DNA of 64,000 bases from a virus, in IMG/VR virus record IMGVR_UViG_3300044535_000472, positions 58,615 through 122,614 of that record; one strand, written 5' to 3'. Of the stretch, positions 45,525 through 53,707 are shown in pieces. The translations under genes and the position numbers were made by a program. The notes beneath the pieces are model-generated. The model saw nothing but the letters and a program-made list of their open reading frames with translations, made no database searches and was not told the origin of the DNA. Every line of letters begins with the position of its first letter. The stretch's first letter is position 1.

Positions 45525-46332
45525 TTTCCTTTAGTTTATTAATTATGTTTATAACCTCAGTTTTAAGATATGGTACATCATATTGTACAATTTCTTGTAC
45601 AACTGGCTCCCCAAAATCATCATACTTCACAATCCTATTATCATAGGCATCCTTACCGGCTTCTTCAAATAGTATATGCTCAATGATCATTTTACCCGGC
45701 TTTAATCTAGGGTTGTGTTTAATAATCATGTACATATAAAAGCTTAATTGCAATGAGTAATGGTTAAGATTACAGTCATCCAAATGATTGACTGGATCAA
45801 GCATTTTATCAGTAATTCCTTCCCAGTTAGTGTAACCTGTGGTTTTAATTTCTTTATTTGTTTTATAATCATAAATGTTGACCTTGCCATTTACTATCTC
45901 AACTCTATCCGCTTGGCCACATAACCCCGCACTCTTAAGATACATCATATGTTCGGGATATACACCATCACCAAGCTTTTGATCTGGTGCATTTTTAATT
46001 CCATCTATTTCAATAGGTTTAAAAATTGGAACAACAATGTCCTCCCTACTAATAGTGTCACATGATAATAGGTCACGTTCTCTTTGTGCATGGTACCAAG
46101 TACCAAGACTCATAGCTCTATTAGATTCACTTTTCCAAGCTTCTTTAATAGCTTCTGGTGTCATACCATACCACTTGCTTTTTTTGCTCTTAGCTGATTT
46201 AGCAGCTATAGTATCGGCATCAAATGGTTTCTTAAATTTAGATATGACACTAGTTACACTAGTCCATGAGATGTTCTCATTAGGATCAATACTTGTGTAA
46301 CTGTGAGTCTCAGGTTTGAATACTATTGCCAT
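45511..46332 (-). CDS. PD-(D/E)XK nuclease (RecB/Cas4-like), 273 aa
   Basis: Recognised from the order SWTSVTSVISKFKKPFD at the N-terminus (RecB/Cas4-like start), GTWYHAQRERDLL (the early His of this family), GLCGQADRVEIV (acidic motif) and VNIYDYKTNKEI, the D-x-K part of the catalytic core, followed by SLQLSFYMYMI (the Q-x-x-x-Y motif). These are the five usual motifs of RecB-type nucleases. It would act on DNA ends in replication, recombination or packaging. Similar nucleases sit near the terminase in crAss-like phages. Start after the preceding gene with a 4-bp gap. Confidence 0.8.
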   Translation of the reverse strand: MAIVFKPETHSYTSIDPNENISWTSVTSVISKFKKPFDADTIAAKSAKSKKSKWYGMTPEAIKEAWKSESNRAMSLGTWYHAQRERDLLSCDTISREDIVVPIFKPIEIDGIKNAPDQKLGDGVYPEHMMYLKSAGLCGQADRVEIVNGKVNIYDYKTNKEIKTTGYTNWEGITDKMLDPVNHLDDCNLNHYSLQLSFYMYMIIKHNPRLKPGKMIIEHILFEEAGKDAYDNRIVKYDDFGEPVVQEIVQYDVPYLKTEVINIINKLKENVKA

Positions 46333-46336
46333 AGTT

Positions 46337-47200
46337 TTACTTATTATACGGAATTTTATAACTTATGATTTTAAGATCATCTTCTCTACTAAAAAACTTA
46401 ATAAATACTTCGCAAGTATCATTCTGATATGAGTGCATTAAGAAAAAACCTATAGATGGTCTATACTTTCTAAACCAAAATTCAAATAATCTATGGTCAT
46501 ATTGGTATAGTTCATAAATAGTTTGCTTCCAACGTCCATATATATTACATACATTATTTTTATCTAGGGCAGATTGAATAATATCTGCAGCATCATTTAT
46601 AAGTTTTCCGTAATCACCTTCGTCATATATACTACCCTTAGCAATTTTAGTAGCATTCATTGTCTCATAATACTCAACAAGCTCATAATTTTTAAAAAAA
46701 CATGCCTTATCACAAAGGTTAGGTTCATCTAAAAGCTCATCAGTTATATCTAAATTCAAGTTATAATCTTCTTGAGTATATACTTTATTATTAATTTTCT
46801 TAAGTATAGTGGGTTTAAAAAGAGTTTTAGGATCAACAGGTATTTCTACTAGTTCTTCAACAAGTTCATCAATAGGTGATGGCTTTTCACTAGCTTCTAA
46901 TCTTGCAGTTATATCATCCTCTTCTTCTTCGCTCATTACAGCAAACCATCTTCCTTGTGGGCATGCTGATGACATGCTGTAAGTTTTATACTTAAGCGAA
47001 CATCCGCAATCACCACAGCAAGGATGAGTTCCGGGTACCTCACACTTATCACCTTTGAGATCAATAAGAGGACATGTGCTACAGATATCGTACCTGTAAC
47101 TTGCTATTTTTTCAATCTTCTTACGAGTAAAGTAATAGTTAAACATCCCTTCAAGGATTAACCATTTACTCTTCCAGATTTTCTTGATCTTGTTTACCAT
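46337..47200 (-). CDS. Cys-cluster protein, 287 aa
   Basis: Start MVNKIKKIWKSKWLILEGMF. Residues 37-80 hold eight or more Cys in the pattern CSTCPL, KCEVPGTHPCCGDCGCSL and ACPQGRW, a metal-binding cluster that I have seen in phages of Bacteroidota. The middle is acidic (EEEEDDITARLEASEKPSPI, residues about 95-120), and the C-terminal part is a separate mixed domain (FRKYRPSIGFFLMHSYQN). It overlaps the IHF-like gene by 35 bases. Function unknown; zinc-binding DNA-associated protein is a reasonable guess. Confidence 0.6.
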   Translation of the reverse strand: MVNKIKKIWKSKWLILEGMFNYYFTRKKIEKIASYRYDICSTCPLIDLKGDKCEVPGTHPCCGDCGCSLKYKTYSMSSACPQGRWFAVMSEEEEDDITARLEASEKPSPIDELVEELVEIPVDPKTLFKPTILKKINNKVYTQEDYNLNLDITDELLDEPNLCDKACFFKNYELVEYYETMNATKIAKGSIYDEGDYGKLINDAADIIQSALDKNNVCNIYGRWKQTIYELYQYDHRLFEFWFRKYRPSIGFFLMHSYQNDTCEVFIKFFSREDDLKIISYKIPYNK

Positions 47201-47555
47201 ATCGTTTTTCTATAACGGTTTGTTTTATCTCTTTATAACTTTCTAGTTCTTGCTGTATCTCTAGGAGACGTTTAAGTCGACTATCCGTTAAACTATAAGC
47301 CTGGTACTTATTAAAGGTTTTTGGGACAGGTGCTTTTTGGTATTCCCTATAGACATCAATAGTTCTACTTAATGTTTTTGGCATTACTTCAAAAGTACCA
47401 AGATTTATAACATCAAGTCTAGGTGACGTTAAGTTAGTCATTTGCTTTCGTAAGCTTCCCCAATAAAAGTCAAGAACATCTCTAACAAGGTTCTCGTCTA
47501 GTTGAAGATCACTCGCTACTTCGCTGTAAAGGGTTTTCGCTTTCTTGGGATTCAA
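47166..47555 (-). CDS. IHF/HU-like DNA-bending protein, 129 aa
   Basis: Start MNPKKAKTLYSEVASDLQLD. The fold signature of the HU/IHF family is visible: an N-terminal helical part (NLVRDVLDFYWGSLRKQM), then the short sheet DVINLGTFEVMPKTL, where NLGTF corresponds to the conserved GFGxF-type turn of HU, and a basic C-terminal tail. crAss-like phages encode one or two such subunits near the packaging genes. It bends DNA and may help genome packaging, replication or gene control. The start overlaps the 134-aa gene by 47 bases. Confidence 0.8.
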   Translation of the reverse strand: MNPKKAKTLYSEVASDLQLDENLVRDVLDFYWGSLRKQMTNLTSPRLDVINLGTFEVMPKTLSRTIDVYREYQKAPVPKTFNKYQAYSLTDSRLKRLLEIQQELESYKEIKQTVIEKRYGKQDQENLEE

Positions 47556-47913
47556 CTCTTACCATTTTATAGTCTAACAAAATATTACCCGTTGTTTGGA
47601 TCATAATCTCTGGGTTAAGCTTAATGCGTTTCTTAGCCTTACCATTTTTAAATACATTTACCAAACCGCGTCGCTGACCTTTAGATATTGCATTTCTTAC
47701 GGATTGGCTATTGCCGAAAATGTTATTATCGGCAACAGCATTACAAAAATCCGCAAGTTCTTTTTCACCTGAGATTGCCAAGTAAGTTAAGCAATTAAGG
47801 TCACGATCAGATACTGAAATGTTTTTTAAATGGCAATGCACATTAAGCTGAAAACGTACTATGTCCCATAGGTTCATACGTACTTTTTTCTGTACTTGAT
47901 TTACTACTGCCAT
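47509..47913 (-). CDS. Winged-helix-like conserved protein, 134 aa
   Basis: Start MAVVNQVQKKVRMNLWDIVR. After two helices (NCLTYLAISGEKELADFCNA) come a recognition-helix-like segment (SQSVRNAISKGQRRGLVNVF) and a beta hairpin (KKRIKLNPEIMIQTTGNILL), the layout of a small winged helix. The tail DYKMVRVES is common to a family next to IHF-like genes in Bacteroidota phages. It may be a DNA-binding regulator or packaging factor. The fold is inferred from pattern only. Confidence 0.6.
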   Translation of the reverse strand: MAVVNQVQKKVRMNLWDIVRFQLNVHCHLKNISVSDRDLNCLTYLAISGEKELADFCNAVADNNIFGNSQSVRNAISKGQRRGLVNVFKNGKAKKRIKLNPEIMIQTTGNILLDYKMVRVESQESENPLQRSSE

Positions 47914-47919
47914 GATAAA

Positions 47920-48195
47920 TTACTTTTCTTTTCTTAAAACGCGTTTTCTAATCTCAGCCGTTTCTTCTGCAGTCTCCGGTGCATCATCACCTTCTTGTGG
48001 AGCTGGCGCCATAATTTGAGCTTGACGCATTTGAGCTACTAAACGTCTTGCGCGCAACTCTTCAATTTCTGTGGCAAGTGTTTCATAGTCTTTTTGCAAT
48101 TGAAGAACTTCAATTTGCTCACTGTAAAAAGCCATTAACTCAGCTTTCTTCTCCTCAATTTGTTCAGGAGTAAACATTTCTTGTTGGTTTTCCAT
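47920..48195 (-). CDS. Coiled-coil protein, 91 aa
   Basis: Start chosen at MENQQEMFTPEQIEEKKAEL (48195). A longer frame from 48261 would begin inside the region next to an intrinsic terminator and adds hydrophobic, unlikely residues. Almost all of the rest is one charged coiled coil (QLQKDYETLATEIEELRARR), ending acidic then basic. Last gene after the holin-like protein and the terminator. Role unknown; small coiled coils here could be assembly or lysis accessory proteins. Confidence 0.6.
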   Translation of the reverse strand: MENQQEMFTPEQIEEKKAELMAFYSEQIEVLQLQKDYETLATEIEELRARRLVAQMRQAQIMAPAPQEGDDAPETAEETAEIRKRVLRKEK

Positions 48196-48259
48196 AACTT
48201 TTATATATTTAGGTTTAGACAAATATATAATAAAAAGTTTAAACTCCAAATGTTTAGAC

Positions 48260-48291
48260 AAAAAAATACCCAGGCACGTTTGCCCAGGTAT
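48260..48291 (-). terminator. Intrinsic terminator
   Basis: On the minus strand ATACCTGGGCA-AACG-TGCCTGGGTAT forms an 11-bp stem (two G-U pairs) followed by TTTTTTT. It follows the holin-like gene by about 30 bp and separates the adhesin/lysis part from the packaging part of the late block. Confidence 0.8.
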
Positions 48292-48322
48292 CTTAACCTA
48301 AATCATATTAACTTATGTTGAA

Positions 48323-48676
48323 TTAAGACTTTTTACCGTCTTCTTCTCTTTTTGCTTTTATGTATCCAGTAAGTTCTGCAATGTTAGTACTTAACTGTGT
48401 CATATGCGTAGTAAGGTTGTCCATCTTTAGATCAAGCTTCTCGTGTGCAGCCTTCTGATCTTCTTTAAGTATATCCATTCTATTATAGATGCTTGTTTCT
48501 TTGGCCATGAGATCACTTTCTAAAGATACCATATCTCCACCAAGTTTGTCTACTTTCCCTTTTAACTTACCTAGCTCTTGCTTAAGAGCGTAGTATGCAG
48601 ATAGTCCTGATCCTATTGTCATTGCTATCCAGATTACATCTTTGGTGCTAAACATCCATGCTTCTGCTGATCCCAT
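48323..48676 (-). CDS. Holin-like membrane protein with coiled coil, 117 aa
   Basis: Start MGSAEAWMFSTKDVIWIAMT. One transmembrane segment (about residues 13-32, VIWIAMTIGSGLSAYYAL) is followed by a long coiled coil (KLKGKVDKLGGDMVSLESDL ... LTTHMTQLSTNIAELTGYIK) and a basic end. The N-in/C-out helix plus coiled-coil layout is common among small phage holins and spanin-like lysis proteins. No lysozyme gene is adjacent (the lysozyme domain is in the 17831 gene). Could also be a membrane anchor protein. Own terminator downstream. Confidence 0.55.
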   Translation of the reverse strand: MGSAEAWMFSTKDVIWIAMTIGSGLSAYYALKQELGKLKGKVDKLGGDMVSLESDLMAKETSIYNRMDILKEDQKAAHEKLDLKMDNLTTHMTQLSTNIAELTGYIKAKREEDGKKS

Positions 48677-48710
48677 AACTTAAATATATATATACTTATA
48701 ATATACAAAA

Positions 48711-48869
48711 TTATTGCTGACTTTTCAAATTTTGAAGCTCTTGGTATATAGCAAGAAGCTGCGCTTCTTTTTGCGCTATCAATTCTTCTTTCGTTGGTTC
48801 TTCTACTTCAATGAACTCAACTCTTACAAGTCCATTTTCGTCATAAATTTCGTTTCTTACTTGTGGCAT
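48711..48869 (-). CDS. Small acidic coiled-coil protein, 52 aa
   Basis: Start MPQVRNEIYDENGLVRVEFI, chosen because the longer frame from 48959 runs through the 217-aa gene. Glu-rich, with a helix at the end (LLAIYQELQNLKSQQ). It begins 4 bp after the fibre gene's stop. Similar tiny helical proteins are common beside fibre genes, perhaps as assembly chaperones. Function unknown. Confidence 0.6.
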   Translation of the reverse strand: MPQVRNEIYDENGLVRVEFIEVEEPTKEELIAQKEAQLLAIYQELQNLKSQQ

Positions 48870-48873
48870 ATTA

Positions 48874-49527
48874 TTAAGCTTTAGTGATTCCGATATATTG
48901 CAAATTCTGGCTAATAAATGAAGAGCCAGCGGCAAATGTAGCTGGTGTTGGTGTTGCAAAAGTTAACGCATAAAAAACCGAATTTGCTGCACTTGTTACT
49001 CCGTTCATTCTTAAAGGTATTGATTGCGTTTGCAATATGCAAGATAAAGAACCAGCAGTCGCGCCACCATGAAAAGCAAGCCAATATATTGTGCCTGCCA
49101 CAAAATTAAATGTTGTTAATGCTGTTTTTTGTCCAGTTGTTGAACAATCCAAATCACTGCTCACAAATAATCTTGAATTTGGATAACCATCGAGATCGCT
49201 GTAAATTGCTATTCGACATAAAGAGCCAGCAACACCAGAGTTTACGTTAATAAATAAATTCGATGCTGTAAAACTTTGTGCGGGAATAAATGGGTAGGCG
49301 ACTAATCTATTCGCTGTGAAGTTTGTGCTTGACAAAGGGTTAATTGAAATTGTAATCGCACTTGTAGCACCACCGCTTGGCAAAGGTAAAAATGTATGTG
49401 CACCAAATGCACCACCGCTATACTGTGGAATGTTCAACGTAGCACCTGTTAAAGTAGCTGCGCCACTTGTTCCCGTTGTCGTTAAAGTGAGTTTCTCTTG
49501 TCCAATTATGTTAATTTCTGTGCTCAT
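48874..49527 (-). CDS. Fibre/adhesin-type protein, 217 aa
   Basis: Start MSTEINIIGQEKLTLTTTGT. Ser/Thr/Gly-rich and beta-forming throughout (GAATLTGATLNIPQYSGGAF; STNFTANRLVAYPFIPAQSF), ending in a compact domain. No helix or signal. The composition and the place in the adhesin cassette indicate a tail-fibre tip or decoration protein. It follows the 416-aa protein by 11 bp. No enzyme motif. Confidence 0.55.
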   Translation of the reverse strand: MSTEINIIGQEKLTLTTTGTSGAATLTGATLNIPQYSGGAFGAHTFLPLPSGGATSAITISINPLSSTNFTANRLVAYPFIPAQSFTASNLFINVNSGVAGSLCRIAIYSDLDGYPNSRLFVSSDLDCSTTGQKTALTTFNFVAGTIYWLAFHGGATAGSLSCILQTQSIPLRMNGVTSAANSVFYALTFATPTPATFAAGSSFISQNLQYIGITKA

Positions 49528-49538
49528 ATTAATATGTT

Positions 49539-50789
49539 TTATCTACTTATTTCTTCCCAATCCATTGATACGTATGCTCCTAAAGTTCCCCCAATTGTAT
49601 CTATTGCCATTTCAACTACTATTTCAAGAGGTGTGCTTGTAAAAGAATTTCTCTCTAATTGACTAGCAAATATTGCCTCTTTTAATATATTGATACTTGG
49701 AGAACCTTGGTTAGATGAATTTACATATCCTTGCGCTAAAATTCTACCACCTGAAACTGTAGTTCCTGTAAGGTTATATTCTACAGATGAATCTGCTCCT
49801 GCTGAAACCCAAGATCCTCCTGTTGTTATAGCAGATTGCACAATTCTCCATGCATAGTTTTTACCATTACCAATTCCTAATAAAGATACTGCTGTGGTTA
49901 TGACTACAGCATCCAATGTAGCAGCCTTAAGTCTAATTCCTACCATTGGATAATACGTTCCTGCTGCAGCAAAAGTTTTTGGTGTAGTAATAGGAGTTCC
50001 AACTGCGAGTTGAGCACCCCTAAGTTCATATCCTCCCTCAGATATTACAGTAGAACAAACTTGCTTTAATGTACTAGCACTTGCTGTTGCCCCTGTATTA
50101 GTTATCTCATATCTTAACGGTAGAGATGCGGTAGTAATATAAGTTGAAGTAATTAAATTAGCATGATGAAATTTATGGCAAATATAGAATTGACCATTAA
50201 TTACAAAACCTAATCTAACTGTTCCCACTCCTAGCCACTCAACATCCATGAAAAGTATCTGAGCTTTGGTTATATCTAGGGTAATTCCCGATGGCCCTGT
50301 GCCATTCATCTTATCCACATTCCAAGAAGATTGATCAACAGTAGTTTCTGTAATTGCACCTGTAACTAAAGTCCTTTCTACAAAACTTAGAGTAGAGTTA
50401 TTAAGTTGTAAGTAAAATCCATTATCCCTACTAAAGTAACCTACTCTTTGTCTAAGATTAGTTTTGGTAGGAGCCATTACAAATGTATTCAACACAAGTA
50501 ATGACTTACCTGGTTGATATGAGAATACTTTAAAAGTTTCTCTTAGTACTTGGGATCCGCTTGTTGTATTTACATTTAGGTCTACTAAACCTTGACTTGC
50601 ATTAAATACTGCTGCTCCTCCACTTGCTGTAGCAGTAGCCCATAACCCGTTATCTTTATATCTATGTGAAGAATCAAATAGAGTTAAGGGATTTGATACT
50701 CTTAATCTACCAAACGCATCTGCTAACATTGGATCATTAGCAACTATTGATTGATTAGATACGCTAGAAGTAGATATTATAGTACTCAT
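49539..50789 (-). CDS. Virion surface protein of the DAFGRLRVS type, 416 aa
   Basis: It starts MSTIISTSSVSNQSIVAND and soon has DAFGRLRVSNPLTLFDSSHR, KVFSYQPGKSLLVLNTFVM and NLRQRVGYFSRDNGFYLQL. This signature is widespread in marine phage structural proteins, including tail or decoration proteins; no better name is secure. Beta-rich overall, ending VSMDWEEISR. It overlaps the 145-aa gene by one base (ATGA-type coupling). Probably recognises a surface or decorates the virion. A wide host range of this family suggests horizontal exchange between phages of different bacteria. Confidence 0.65.
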   Translation of the reverse strand: MSTIISTSSVSNQSIVANDPMLADAFGRLRVSNPLTLFDSSHRYKDNGLWATATASGGAAVFNASQGLVDLNVNTTSGSQVLRETFKVFSYQPGKSLLVLNTFVMAPTKTNLRQRVGYFSRDNGFYLQLNNSTLSFVERTLVTGAITETTVDQSSWNVDKMNGTGPSGITLDITKAQILFMDVEWLGVGTVRLGFVINGQFYICHKFHHANLITSTYITTASLPLRYEITNTGATASASTLKQVCSTVISEGGYELRGAQLAVGTPITTPKTFAAAGTYYPMVGIRLKAATLDAVVITTAVSLLGIGNGKNYAWRIVQSAITTGGSWVSAGADSSVEYNLTGTTVSGGRILAQGYVNSSNQGSPSINILKEAIFASQLERNSFTSTPLEIVVEMAIDTIGGTLGAYVSMDWEEISR

Positions 50790-51226
50790 TATGTAATTGA
50801 GATAATTAGTAATTCTCCACCTGCTCCTGTAGCGTTGTAAGATACAGAACCTAGTGTATTGTTAATAGCACCAGCGTCAAAGTTCATTGTTTCACCAGGC
50901 TTTAATGTAACACCACCAACTGTTGCGTTGATGGTTCCTACATTAGCAAATGACATTGAGTATCTACCTGCTGCTATAGTACCTGATGTATTAGCAGGTC
51001 TAAGGAAAGTAGGGGTTCTTTGAACACCTGTTCCACCATCTACAGTTATGGAGTTACCACCATCCTGAATGTTTACTGCACCAGCACCACCTGGGTTTAC
51101 TACAGTGACGTCAATGCCAGCAAGAACATTGTTAATGATACTTTGAAGACCTTGCAATACTTTTAACTCATAGTTAAAGTTAGAACCTTTATCTCCACTT
51201 TTTGGGTTTCCGTTTCCTAGTGACAT
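50789..51226 (-). CDS. Small virion-associated protein, 145 aa
   Basis: Start MSLGNGNPKSGDKGSNFNYE. After a Gly/Asn-rich start comes a helix (ELKVLQGLQSIINNVLAG) and then a beta-rich part (GAGAVNIQDGGNSITVDGG; TINATVGGVTLKPGETMNFD). The layout is that of a short adaptor that joins a fibre to its base. Tightly coupled to the 416-aa gene. Function unknown. Confidence 0.55.
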   Translation of the reverse strand: MSLGNGNPKSGDKGSNFNYELKVLQGLQSIINNVLAGIDVTVVNPGGAGAVNIQDGGNSITVDGGTGVQRTPTFLRPANTSGTIAAGRYSMSFANVGTINATVGGVTLKPGETMNFDAGAINNTLGSVSYNATGAGGELLIISIT

Positions 51227-51228
51227 AA

Positions 51229-51606
51229 TTAGAATCTTATTTGTCTTTGGTTATCATAATGCTCGGGACCTTTAGCAACTCTGCAGTTAATAAGACCACT
51301 GTAAATTACTTCATCATCTTGGTTAGTGCTACTAAAGATAACAGCATCAATTAGCTTATATGTTTCTTCATCTCCCAATTCAGGCTTATGCTCAGCATAT
51401 AATGCTTCAATAGTAGCTAACTCAGCTTCAGTAATTTCTCCGTTAGGGTTAGCTGCTAAGTATTCTGTAATAGTTGTTTTTAAAGCTTCTATAGCTGCCT
51501 CATTTTCAGGATCTTGAGAGTTAAGTAACTCTAGTTCCTCTGCGGTAAACGGATAACTATTTGGAGTTGCCCATGTACCTTCTTCAATTGATTTATATAG
51601 TTTCAT
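51229..51606 (-). CDS. Unrecognised acidic protein, 125 aa
   Basis: Start MKLYKSIEEGTWATPNSYPF. A helical, Glu-rich centre (EAAIEALKTTITEYLAANPN) and a beta end (LIDAVIFSSTNQDDEVIYSG) can be read. No known motif. It sits 2 bp after the beta-solenoid adhesin gene and probably assists it (chaperone or adaptor). Confidence rests on the intact frame, good composition and tight spacing. Confidence 0.55.
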   Translation of the reverse strand: MKLYKSIEEGTWATPNSYPFTAEELELLNSQDPENEAAIEALKTTITEYLAANPNGEITEAELATIEALYAEHKPELGDEETYKLIDAVIFSSTNQDDEVIYSGLINCRVAKGPEHYDNQRQIRF

Positions 51607-51608
51607 AA

Positions 51609-53435
51609 TTATAGAGTTTTAATAGTGTTAGTGCTATCTATACAAAGTACAGCTTTTGTTCCACCTATAGATGTGTAAAAAGATCCAGTAGTTTTTACAC
51701 AGTAGAATGCTTTACCATTTAATTTTGATAAAAGTGTGGTATCATTATTTCCAAAAGAGTTACCACCTCCTACACAGTTTATAAATGTACCATTTAAGTT
51801 TCCTGGAGGCTTTGATCCAAAGCTACTATCTGAAGCTACACAGTTATAAAAATAACCTGGGGCATCATTAGCTCCAAATGCAGCAGCTAACGCTTTGCAG
51901 TTCATAAAAGTTCCTGTAGCGTTTACACCAAAAGAACCACCACTACTATCGCTTATACAGTTATAAAAACTTCCGCTTGCTGTTCCAAAATATAAGGGGT
52001 TAACAGTAGTTCCAAAACCAAATACATTAAGACCACCTATTGTTCTACAACCTGTAAATACTCCTGATGCTGAAATACCACCAAAGGCACCTTCACCGGG
52101 ACCTCCTGGAAAAATAACTGTACAATCTGTGAAGGTTCCGCTTGCTGTAGCATTATAGTTAGTAGGATTCGAACCAAAACTATAACCATTTGCTGTGCAG
52201 TTAGTAAATGTACCAGCAACAGTTACGTTATTTACACCTACTCCAAATGAAATATAACCTGCTGTACAGTTTTCAAATATTGCACCTGGACCAATACTTA
52301 CACTACCTGACACAGAATTAAATGCTGCACCAAATGAAAATGCACCTACACCTCCGCCTGGTAATTTACAGTTATAAAACTGACCGCCAATTGTTACGTT
52401 TGATGTGCTACCGTTAGTACATCCAAAACTATAACCGAAGGCTAAACAGTTGGTGAATATTCCATTTACAGATACATTACCTGCTTGCGAGTATCCAAAG
52501 GAGCCATTACCACTTGCTGTACAATCTGTATATGTACCATTATTATTTACTATTCCTGTAGAAAGAGCTGCGCCAAATGAGTTACCACCAGATGTACAAT
52601 TTTTAAAACGTGCCGATACGCTTACGCTAACAGTTCCTGAATCGGTTGCTCCAAAAGAACCTGGACCAGCGGTGCAATTTTCAAAACTCCTACCAATTGT
52701 AATAAATGCTGTATTATCAGAGTCTGGAGGTGTTATATACGGAAAAGGAACTGTATTGACCACACAAGATCCAAATGAGTTATTCCCTGCTGAGCAGTCT
52801 TTAAATGCGCAAGATAACCCAAACATTCCGCTTGTTCCTGTTCCAAATGAATAGGGCCCAGCATGACAGTTTGTGAAAGAAGAAGCACTTGCGCCGGTTG
52901 ATCCAATTAATATTTGACCACCAAAGTAAGTATTAGTATCAAGACCCGTGTATTCACACCACATGGCATTTGCGCAAAATGTACTAATTTGCACATCAGT
53001 TCTCCCATCTGCATCGTAATTAGCTGTAAGACCGCGAAGATTAATGTAAGGTTCAGTAAGTTCCCAGCCAAATGTGCCGTTATAAGCAGACATATCATAC
53101 GTTCCTGGAGCTATAATAATAGTAAATGTATTATTATTACTTCTAGGAATACCGTAAGGTGTTGATGCTGCTGCAATATCATATGCAGCTTTTAGTTCTG
53201 CACCGTTTACAGTAGGGTCATTACTACCTCCTTTTACAAGGATATATGATTCACCTTGAAGACCGCCTACAGCTTTTGCAAAGTCTTCTACGGTCATACC
53301 ATATGACTGGTACTTATCTCCGCGTTTAGCAAATGATACATTGCTACCTAGAATAACAAGATCTTGTGTAGGATCTTGTACTTCTTTTTTTATTAGTCTG
53401 TTTTTGAGTAGGTATACCCAGTTTATAATATCCAT
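51609..53435 (-). CDS. Tailspike-like adhesin: shared anchor plus SFG solenoid, 608 aa
   Basis: Residues 1-58 (MDIINWVYLLKNRLIKKEVQ ... KRGDKYQSYGMTVEDFAKAVG) form the anchor that is also found in the 53708 and 54356 genes. Residues 65-165 resemble the start of parallel beta-helix tailspikes (ILVKGGSNDPTVNGAELKAA, then FTIIIAPGTYD). From about 185 onward there are some 14 short repeats of the form F-x-[ND]-C-x(5-12)-[SA]FG, giving a solenoid with Cys and Phe at regular places. It is probably a trimeric receptor-binding spike. No depolymerase active site could be fixed by eye. Confidence 0.7.
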   Translation of the reverse strand: MDIINWVYLLKNRLIKKEVQDPTQDLVILGSNVSFAKRGDKYQSYGMTVEDFAKAVGGLQGESYILVKGGSNDPTVNGAELKAAYDIAAASTPYGIPRSNNNTFTIIIAPGTYDMSAYNGTFGWELTEPYINLRGLTANYDADGRTDVQISTFCANAMWCEYTGLDTNTYFGGQILIGSTGASASSFTNCHAGPYSFGTGTSGMFGLSCAFKDCSAGNNSFGSCVVNTVPFPYITPPDSDNTAFITIGRSFENCTAGPGSFGATDSGTVSVSVSARFKNCTSGGNSFGAALSTGIVNNNGTYTDCTASGNGSFGYSQAGNVSVNGIFTNCLAFGYSFGCTNGSTSNVTIGGQFYNCKLPGGGVGAFSFGAAFNSVSGSVSIGPGAIFENCTAGYISFGVGVNNVTVAGTFTNCTANGYSFGSNPTNYNATASGTFTDCTVIFPGGPGEGAFGGISASGVFTGCRTIGGLNVFGFGTTVNPLYFGTASGSFYNCISDSSGGSFGVNATGTFMNCKALAAAFGANDAPGYFYNCVASDSSFGSKPPGNLNGTFINCVGGGNSFGNNDTTLLSKLNGKAFYCVKTTGSFYTSIGGTKAVLCIDSTNTIKTL

Positions 53436-53448
53436 CCTGTTTAAGTTT

Positions 53449-53688
53449 TTATTTTAATTTTTGTTCTTTAGCTACTGCTAAAGTACGTAATTCATCGTTA
53501 TAATACACGTTCCCATTTACAATAGTTCCTTTTCTTATTGCAAGTGAAGCATCTGCAGCGTTTCTATAAACAGGAAGGTCATTGATAGTTTGCGCATAGT
53601 TATATGCAAGTTCAAGACGTTTTGTTTGTGAGGCCTTTGCAATTTCTGCTGCTGCTCTCTGTAGGTAGTTAGGAAAAATATTTGCCAT
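53449..53688 (-). CDS. Small adhesin-cassette protein, 79 aa
   Basis: Start MANIFPNYLQRAAAEIAKAS, after a poly-A leader (TAAAAAAAAACATG). Helical first half (KRLELAYNYAQTINDLPVYR), beta second half (GTIVNGNVYYNDELRTLAVA). Placed between two anchored adhesins. Small proteins in this place may cap or chaperone spikes. No family recognised. Confidence 0.55.
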   Translation of the reverse strand: MANIFPNYLQRAAAEIAKASQTKRLELAYNYAQTINDLPVYRNAADASLAIRKGTIVNGNVYYNDELRTLAVAKEQKLK

Positions 53689-53707
53689 GTTTTTTTTTAT
53701 TTTATGT

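Noticed and set aside
52450-53165. Plus-strand frames and repeated DNA opposite the solenoid adhesin, seen as possible CRISPR-like repeats
   Set aside because: The repeat comes from the protein motif with varying spacing and sequence; no equal repeats with unique spacers, no cas genes.
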